Assembly: GCA_012845835.1 (NCBI GenBank)
Contig: JABAKD010000011.1
Coordinates: 13,602,214 to 13,666,213 of the forward strand
Origin: Undaria pinnatifida
Lineage: Eukaryota; Sar; Phaeophyceae; Laminariales; Alariaceae
DNA: 64,000 nucleotides
Direction of reading: 5' to 3'
The position numbers and the translations under genes were made by a program. The notes beneath the pieces were generated by a model. That model made no database searches. It saw nothing but the letters and a program-made list of their open reading frames with translations, and was not told the DNA's origin. Shown piece by piece: positions 35,701 through 44,700 of this stretch. Each line of letters begins with the position of its first letter. Position 1 is the first letter of the stretch.

Positions 35701-38700
35701 TTTCCCCCCCTGCCCAGTACGGTACGCGCCTTATTTCTACCGCGAGCATAATTCAGTCCTTTCTTCCCTCGTCTTCTTCCATCGAACTGCCCCTACCGAC
35801 GCTCCCACAGCAGTTGTAGGCGCTCTGAGCAGTTGATGCCTTGGATTTTTTTGCAATGAGTTGAGAAGACTCTTGATTCCTACGAGACTGATTGAGTGAT
35901 GAGCGATGTCATATCATATCATAGCAGGCGAGCGACTGCGGGAGGCCGCCTTACCACTTGTTCGAGACAATGGTTGACACAAAACTCTTTAAAGTGTATG
36001 TACCCCATCCATAACCCTAACCAAATGAAACGAAACCAACCAACCAACCGTTCTACGGTGAAACCCCCTTCATCTCGTACACAGCATGTTCGTCAACCGT
36101 TTTCTCGAACAAGAGGTACTGTAAGCCCATGGTGCAAGACTAACAAATGTATCACGCAGGTTGCAGAGACATGAGCAGAGAGATGACATGAGTATCGCCC
36201 CGAAAAATGTCGAAGCCACAGCTGGCTGACGTTGTTAGAAACACTTTATAAAATGGGCCAATGAACGAATGAACGGGCCAAATCCTCAAAAGCTCAACCT
36301 TGGGCTGCTGTGATCATGTTCAGATTAGCTCGTAGCTGAAACGCTGATGCGTGTGTGCGGCGCAAGAGAAATTCCATTGACACACTCCTTCCTGTCCCCT
36401 GTCTGTGCCAGGCAGGTTATTTCGTTACAGAACAGCCAGTTGTGGTCCCACAGGCACTTGTCCGAAACCTGCCACTACTGGTCCTTCCCTCTCTGCCAAT
36501 TCATCTCACAGGCAAACTATCATAGGACCTACAAGGGGCGACAGGCAGTATTCAGCCGGCGGGTACTGCAGTATGCATGACATGATAGCTGTACGATACC
36601 TGCTGTATGATATTCTACTGCCCCTGCACGGGTACCCCACGTCCATAAATATAAGGACCGTTTCACATTCACATAAAAAACCCAAACGGACCTTAAGTTT
36701 ACGGACAGAGTGGTCATTATAAAGAAGTGGAAGCGGAAAGAGTTACCTGTGAGCGAAGTCTGACTTTTATTAGATCAGCCGATATTTGCAATTTCGTTTC
36801 CGTCTTCAGATTTCTTGATCCCTCCGATTCAACCCTCTTCGTACATAACTTCTTTATGCTAAAAGTGCTCGGTTGGCGCACCCCTGGCATTTTCGGGGGT
36901 CCCACTTCGACACCGCCTCCGTACATTGCTTGCGGAACGGTCCAGCTTTTCTTTAATTTATGTCTTGCTCCTCCTTTATTAATTATTTTTGTTTCTGCTC
37001 GTTTTGCCAGGTATTTCTTGACTTTCAGCTGCTTCCTGCAAATTTGGTTTTTCTGCCAACACGATTTTGAACCTTTTCGCGAGTATTTCTTCCTTTTTAT
37101 GTGGTAAAAGTTGAACTTCCTACCATTTGCCGCTAATTTGCCGCCGGTGCATTACTTGCGAAAAGGCCCAGCTTTAGCTTTTCTTTGATGTCCACCATTT
37201 GGTTTGTACTTGCACGAAGTTTCGTCAGCTGAGATCTCGCCCAGCACCCCACCGCAGCGCTATAGCTCAGCAGCGCATCGCAGCGCTAGCTCAGCAGAGC
37301 GCAGCGCCGTGCTTTGCCGTGCTTTGCCATGCTGCGTGCTTTGCTGTACTTTAACTAGTTCGTACATGCCAGTAACATTCCAAGCATCATACCATGTACC
37401 GGTACTATTAACGCTCCATATACACCAGTTTTGTACATATTACGTTGCTGGATCACAAACAATGCACCCCCAGCTCAGGTCAGCCCGGCTTTATATAGCT
37501 CAGCAGCGCAGCGCAGTGCGGTGCCGTGCCTTGCCCTTCGTTTTGCGGCGCTGTGTCGTTCGGCGCTGTGCGTTCTTTTGAACATACAGCAGTAGCTGTA
37601 GTAGTACCAGGTATGATACAGGTACCAGGTTTATGCACGCGTTGTGTATACTCGTCTTTTTGCATTCTTCAGTTGATTGTCTTTTCTCGGTCCCCATGCC
37701 CCCCCCCCCCCCGCAAATAGCATACGTACTGCCGTTCAGAACGTGACATCAACAAGCACACAGCACAGCGCAGGGCAATTAGATCTGCACAAGCACCTCT
37801 TGGCATTATTATCAATTCGCTATTCGCACCGAATAATCACGGGCCTCTTCTTCCTGCCCCCTCTAGATATGTTTCAGTCGCATTCGTCCTTGCGCGAGCG
37901 TAGCGGGTGGCGATGTGTTTCAGTTGCATTCTTCCTTGCCCGAGCGTAGCGGGCGGCGTCAGCCGCCCGCGGAGCGGAGTCCTGTGCTTTCTTTAGAACC
38001 ACACAGTATACCACCAGGTATTAGGCGAAGTACCAGGTACCGGGTATACCGGTAGTACGTGTATTGGTCTTTTTGCTTCCGTCGTTAATTTTGTTCTCCA
38101 TCTCGGTCTTCTGCGCGATTTTTTCTTCGCAAATTACACCCGTACTACTGCCGATCAGAACGTGACATCGCCAACATACAGCACAGAACAGCACAGACAG
38201 GGCAATCAGCTCCGCACAAGTAGCTCTTGGCCTTATCAAATCGCTAGTTGCACTAAATCATGGGCCTCTTCTTTCTGCCCCCTTCACATTTAGTTGAAAT
38301 CTTCCTTGCGCGAGCGTAGCGGGCGGCTGACGCCGCCCGCGGAGCGGAGCCCTTGTATACTATACCATTCTTAACCTATGTACATACTGCTGTTCCGAGT
38401 TACATAAAAAACGAAAAAAATGCACTTCAGCTGTGAGATCGACCAAAAAATATTTTAACCAAAACTCAGCTTTGCAAGCTGCGTGTGCTCCTTCGATCGC
38501 GCGTGCTACGGGTAGTGTGTGTGTGTGTTCTTCACATTAAACCGTTCTTCTACTCGTCGACATCCAGCACACCCAGTGTCCGTACTGATTCTTCACCCTA
38601 GAAAGATCAGCTCTGTGGTCACAAGCTACGACACAGAGATAATGCATCGTAATGCATTCGACAACGCAATGTCATGCCCTAGTACTGGGTACGACAGGCA

Positions 38701-41700
38701 CAACATACATACGTCAGCAACAGAAATACATTGAAAGAGAGAAATACGAAATAAACAAAAACAAAAACAAAAACAAAAACAAAATAATAATAAGAAAACA
38801 AATAAAAACAAAGATAAAAATAAAATAAAACAAAAAATGAAACAAACAAAATGAGTGTATACCCTCGTCAAGGATACAAGTCGGTGACTCCCCTGCTAAT
38901 GCCAGGGTCGAGCTATTATATCATACAACCAGGTGCGCACCAGGATTGGTTAATTTGTTAATTTAGCAAACGAGGGACGCAATACCATGCCCGACTGACA
39001 TATCCTGCGCCACTTGTTCAGTACCATGGTAGTTCATTACCTAGTTTATGACCTAATTCATGAGCTAGTTTATGAGCTAGTTTATGAGCTGGACTCATCC
39101 CACAGTAGGGGTGCAGAAGATTCTAAGAAATTTCTGAGCTCCTAACACGAGGATCCAGCTCATTATCAACATCATCCATCATCCATCATCACCCTACACA
39201 CCACCTCGACGACATCTCTTCGCGCAGCCCGACCAAAAATTTAATTGCACGCGCTAGTCCACTATAAAACACATACACTCGTAAAAGTATCATACTCACT
39301 AGCCGATAATGTTTCATCACACTTGAGTAGTTCAACCGATCAGATCGATCGGTCAGATCGATCGGTCAGAACGTCAGAACGTTTGGCCCCAACAAGTCCA
39401 ACAACTCCGACCGGGAATGAGACCCTCGGAGCTTGTCTCCCTCCAGGACGAGGCATCAGGGTGGACACTGGGCGAAGATACTGGATGCCGAAGGGTGGAA
39501 ATATCAGTTTAATGTGAATACTACACATACAACCCGCAGCCCTCCCCCCATCGGTGATATTATAAAAATAAAAATACACTCCAGCTGTGAGATCGAAGAT
39601 TTTGTCGAAACTCATCTTTGCAAGTTGTGTGTGATACTCCGATCGGGCGTATTACGGGTTGTGTGTCCTCATTGAGGATATAGGTCGGCGACTCCCCTTG
39701 CAACTACAGTGTAGCTATCAGGGTCAACAGGGTGATGTTAGGCAGTCTGTGCGCGGAAACTCTAAAACCCGTTTCTGAGGGGGACAAAATCTGACAGCTG
39801 TGGAAGGAAATGCATCAGTTTATCAAGTGAATACTGTAAGTCGAATAACCGGTGAGGGGAGGGCGGAGTTTTTAAGGACGTGGGGGCCTGATTTTGATCA
39901 AAAGGGGGGCGGGAGGGGGGGAGGGGGGGGAGGGGACGGGTGGGGCAGGTCAATTTGTGCGTGGAAACTATAAATCCTTCTTGTGGGGGAGGCGGGGGGA
40001 ATATGTGCCGGGGGGGGCGGGGGGCGGGGGGGAGGGCTTTAGGTCGCATAGATGTAGGGGTTTGCTATACGCGTGGTGCTAGGTCTAGGCGATGGTGCGG
40101 GTGGTGGGAAAGAAGGGGGCGTTGGGGGCGGGGGTGGGTGGGAATTGCAGCAGCGGCCTGCACGGCTCTAAAACGATAGCGAGGCGATGTCCAGGGCATG
40201 GAAGTGTTTATTATTCTGGCGGATTTCGATATTAGGTGGGCGTTTAAGCAAAAGAAAGCAAGAGAAAAAAAAAGGGGGGGGGGGGGGGAGGGTTTTCAAG
40301 AGGTTTAGGTCACATATAATATAATGTACGACTTACAGGATTTACAAGATAAACCGATGCATTCCACGGCCGTCAGATTTTGTCCCCCTCAAAAACGGGT
40401 TTTATAGTTTCTGCGCACAGATTGACCAACATCACCCTGTTGACCCTGGTCCAAGCTAGTTCAAAGGGGAGTCGCCGACCTATACCCGTGATGAGGACAC
40501 ACGCCCAGTAATACGCGCGACCGGAGTAAACACACACAGCTTGCAAAGACAGCTTGCAAAGACGAGTTTCGACGAAATCTTCGATCTCACAGGTGGAGTG
40601 TATTTTAGGTTTCAAAACATGTTGTACACGGCGACACGATCTACTCCCCGCCGAGGGAGTTGTTAGACGTTAGCCTTCACGTTTTTACACGTTAGTCGTT
40701 AGTCGCCAATCGCTATGATAGTCGTCAATCGTTAGCCGTTGGCTCGTCAGTCGTGAAGGGTTAGTCGTGAATCGTAAGCCGTGAATCGTTAGCCGTGGAT
40801 CATTAGCTGTGAATCGTTATTATGATGCCTCGTACCTGGTAGCCGTGGGGTCGAAGGTCGTTGGTCGTTAAGTCGTTCTAGTCGGAAGTCCTTAAAATCG
40901 TAACATTACGTTGCTATTATTATGGTCATTAGTCGTAAGTTGTTCGTGGTTAACTCTACAGCAGGTATCAGCTACACCACCACTCCTCTGCTGCTGTCAC
41001 TGCTACCAGTACGTTGTTAGTCGTTAGTCGCTAGAATACACGTTAGTCGTTCGTCGTAGCACGATTGTCGGTACGCGTCAGTCGTTCGTCGTTCGATATT
41101 AGTCGACAGTCGTAAGTCGTTCTGCCATCACTAATCTGCTACTACTATTAATATACGAAGTACTTCGAAGTATGTAATACATGCCCCTTTGCGGGGGGGG
41201 GGGCATGCTGTTCTTCGGCGGCCGAGTTTTTTTACTCTTTTTTTCTCGCGCTCTCGGCTGCGGGGCAAACAAGGGGGCGACGGGTACCTCAGGTCGCATG
41301 CCTGATCCCGCCCGAGCTCCGTGGTGCGTGCTCTGAGCATCACAGTCGCCGAGGAGGATCTTTTGGTAAGGGGCTACTTTCGACTCACTGAGGCCCAGCA
41401 GGTGACTTGGAAAACCCCACCATTTTTGTGGTGGAAAAACGAGTTTAAAAGGAAATAACTCGAGTAGCATTTGTTGCGCAGCATTTGTAGTCTTGGTCTT
41501 CACTTCCTCACAATGGCGTCGCAGACAGGATGTGAGATCATGACCAGTGAGGTCGCTGGTTCGATTCTCACCGTCTTTCCCAGAAGAAGAAAAAAAAAAG
41601 AAGGGATTTTCTCACGTTCAAGAACCTGTAAAACTCAACCACTTAAAAACAACGATGAGAGCCATGTATGGAATCATTGCAAGTCACTCCAATACCGAAA

Positions 41701-44700
41701 AAGTCGAATTGGATACTGGGTATCTCATCGGGATTCCTGACATAATCTGGGAAATATGTCAGGTTTAGTGGGGGAGAATGTGGTGAAAAAACGAGTTTAG
41801 AAGGAAATAACTCGAGTAGCATTTTGTTGTGCAACATTTTTAGTCTACCTCCTCACATTTTTATTCGTTACACCTGTTTTTCTTCTCAACTTTTTACGTC
41901 GTATTTTTGTTATCTTTCTACAACTGCGAACTTATTCCTATTCTAATTCCAAGTGTCTTGTCCCCATGTCGGGAGTGCAGCGCTAAATGGGGTAATAGCC
42001 CGAACGGGCAAGACCTACAGAGCAAGGACCATACTGCCGCCCGTCTCGCTGTGCAGACCCAGCTGCAGCGGCAGCAACACACGTCAGCAGCATCCGTCGA
42101 ACGCCATGCCTTTTGGACCTAGCACTTTGGCACCTCGCTGAGTTCTTGTGCTTGCACGTGAAATGGAGTCGCACCGGGCAAGAGCCAACGAGTGAGAGCC
42201 ATACTGCTGCCTTTTTCCGCCCGCTAACTAACATCATCAGTCCAATCGTTTTCACGCCCTCTCTGCTGTCTACTACTCAGCAGCCGCACTCTTCCGTGAC
42301 AGCCACGGACGGTGCTTCTGTGTGTTACATGTGTGCTGCTGTATGTGGAGTGTGTGCTGCGGCAAAACGATCAAGAAGGGCCTTTTTTTATTGCCAACTT
42401 AGCCGCTCAGCCTCGCAGCCACGAAACAGTACCAGATATACAACAGTACAGCAGCAGCGATACAACGGCAGCCGTGCTCCAACCTCTTGCCTTTGCGTCA
42501 TTTTTTGTTTTTGCACTGTTTAGTTATCTTTCTCCCTCCTCAGACCCAGGGTCGCGAATAAGCAGAGGCTCTTCTCCCCCCTCCCCACCACGGCGCGTGT
42601 CTTCAATTTCGTCGCAAGGAGACTTCAGTCCTGTCATCCCTCGTCGACTCGCATCGAATTGCGCGTCAATAGTTACGGTGTATGTGTCTGTGTCTAGCAG
42701 CAGGCGGTCGAACCGTCAAACCACGACGAATAGGTGGTAGGCTAGGCGCCGATTCCGAGGGCTGTGAGAGGAACCAGACAGTCACGAACGACTACGTTAG
42801 TGATATCTAGTCACAACTTCGGGGACACCGAGGAGCCATCCCCGGGTTTCAGGCCTTGCGTTCGGGGTTGGGGTCGGGGTTAGGGATAGGGTTGGGATAA
42901 GCGCCGATCTCGAGCGCTGTCAGAGTACAATGACCGTCACGACTACGTAGGCAAGATTGACGTCACGACCACTGGGATATTTAAGACCCATCCCCGAGTT
43001 TCAGATCTTTCGTTTCGGGGTGGGGGTAGGATTCGGTACAGTAGGGTTAGGGTTAGGTGCCGATCTCGGGGGCTGTGAGAGCAAACTGGCTGTCACGAAC
43101 GACTACCTAGGCGAGGTTAAAATCACGACTACGGGGACACTTAAAAGATATTCCCGGGTTTCAGGCCTTGCGTTTCGGGTTGGGATTAGCGACAGGGTTC
43201 GAGTAAACTGACAGTCACGCCTACAGCAGCACATAGGCGAGATGCAACTCTTGACTACGGGGGCAGTTAGGAGCCATCCCCAGGTTTCCGGCCTTGCGTT
43301 TCGGGTTGGGGTTAGGGTAGAGGTTAGGCAGGTTTCGGTCTCAAGGGCTGTGAGAGGTTAAGCAACGGGATTTCACGGGTCTAGAAACCTCGGTTTACCA
43401 GTGTAAACATCGCGAAAATCGCTGCCGAAGGGCTCCGCTGACGTTGTACGATGGTCTTTGGGAGTCGGTTGGTGTGCCCTGGAGAAGAGACGGGTGCGAC
43501 GGAAACATGCGAAACGCTTGGCATGAAGCCCGAGGATGGCCTCTCAATACCCCCGTAGTCGTTATTATTCTGGCCTTTGTAGTCGTGACTATCTTTTTTT
43601 TTTTCCTTCTTTTTTTTTATCCTCCGGCGGATGGGGAAAAATAAAGCTGTAGCTCACCACACTTCCACGTATTTTCATACGCGTCGTGTGTCGATTTAAC
43701 TCAGTTGCTCTATCACTCCCTGCATGCTGCTGCTGCTCATGTGCAAATGGGAGCAGTAAATGGTTTCTCAGTCGAGCAGGTCAACCGCCCGACAGCCCCC
43801 CCATCCCCCCGTGGCCTACGAGTACCTGGTACAATCTTCATCAATGTTTCATGTACTCTGTACTTAGCCGGTCGCCCCGGTGGTCTATTCATAGTGGTTA
43901 CCCTCGATTACTACTACCTGGTATTAGATAGCGTTGGTCCGATTCCCACCGTGTTGAGATTTTGAATCAAATCGCTAAAAAAAAAAAAAAAAAATCCTAG
44001 CAGCGGGTGTAGGCACAATTCGACGCGAGTCGACGACGAAAGAAAATGCTGAATAATTAGAGTGTTTGCGAAAATACGTTTCTAAAAATTTACTTGCCTT
44101 CCGCGAAAAAAAGTGAATTGCCTTCCCACCGAGTCTTTGGTGTGTTTGCGCTAGCGGTAAACAAAATCCTGCAGGCGACGCCTCCGAAATTTAGTAGGGA
44201 AACGGGGATGTGCGCGATTGTAATATACGTACGAGTACAGCAGCAGCAGTACGAGTACTCGTAGTATTATACGATATACGAGTACTCGTTGTACGTACTC
44301 CAGTCTCGCGCCTCTCGTTTCAGGTGCAGCAGTACCTGGAACACGGTACATGCAAGCACCCAACAGACTACAAATCAGAGGTAAGGAGGTCTGTCTCGCG
44401 CGTAAAAAACTCCTTGTGAGCAGGGACTACCTCATTACACGTGCTACAAGCAGAGCAACGCCTTCCTCATGCGACGGAAGGGAAGGCGAAGCGCAGTTTC
44501 CCCATGGAACGTGGACCTGTTATTGCGAAGCACCACCCTGCGAAGAATCCGCAGTGAACGCAGCGGTTTAGGGCAGAGGAGTTTCCGCTCCTCTGCCCTA
44601 AACCGAAAGTCATGCCACGCTTCAGTCGCGGTGATGTTGGAGAAGCGCGGTGGCTGCTGTCGCACAGATGGACCGATACGAGTCCTATCTTGCCAGATGC

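Noticed and set aside
43868..43955. tRNA gene
   Set aside because: Box-like motifs present but arms do not pair into a full cloverleaf, and the head is shared with a SINE.
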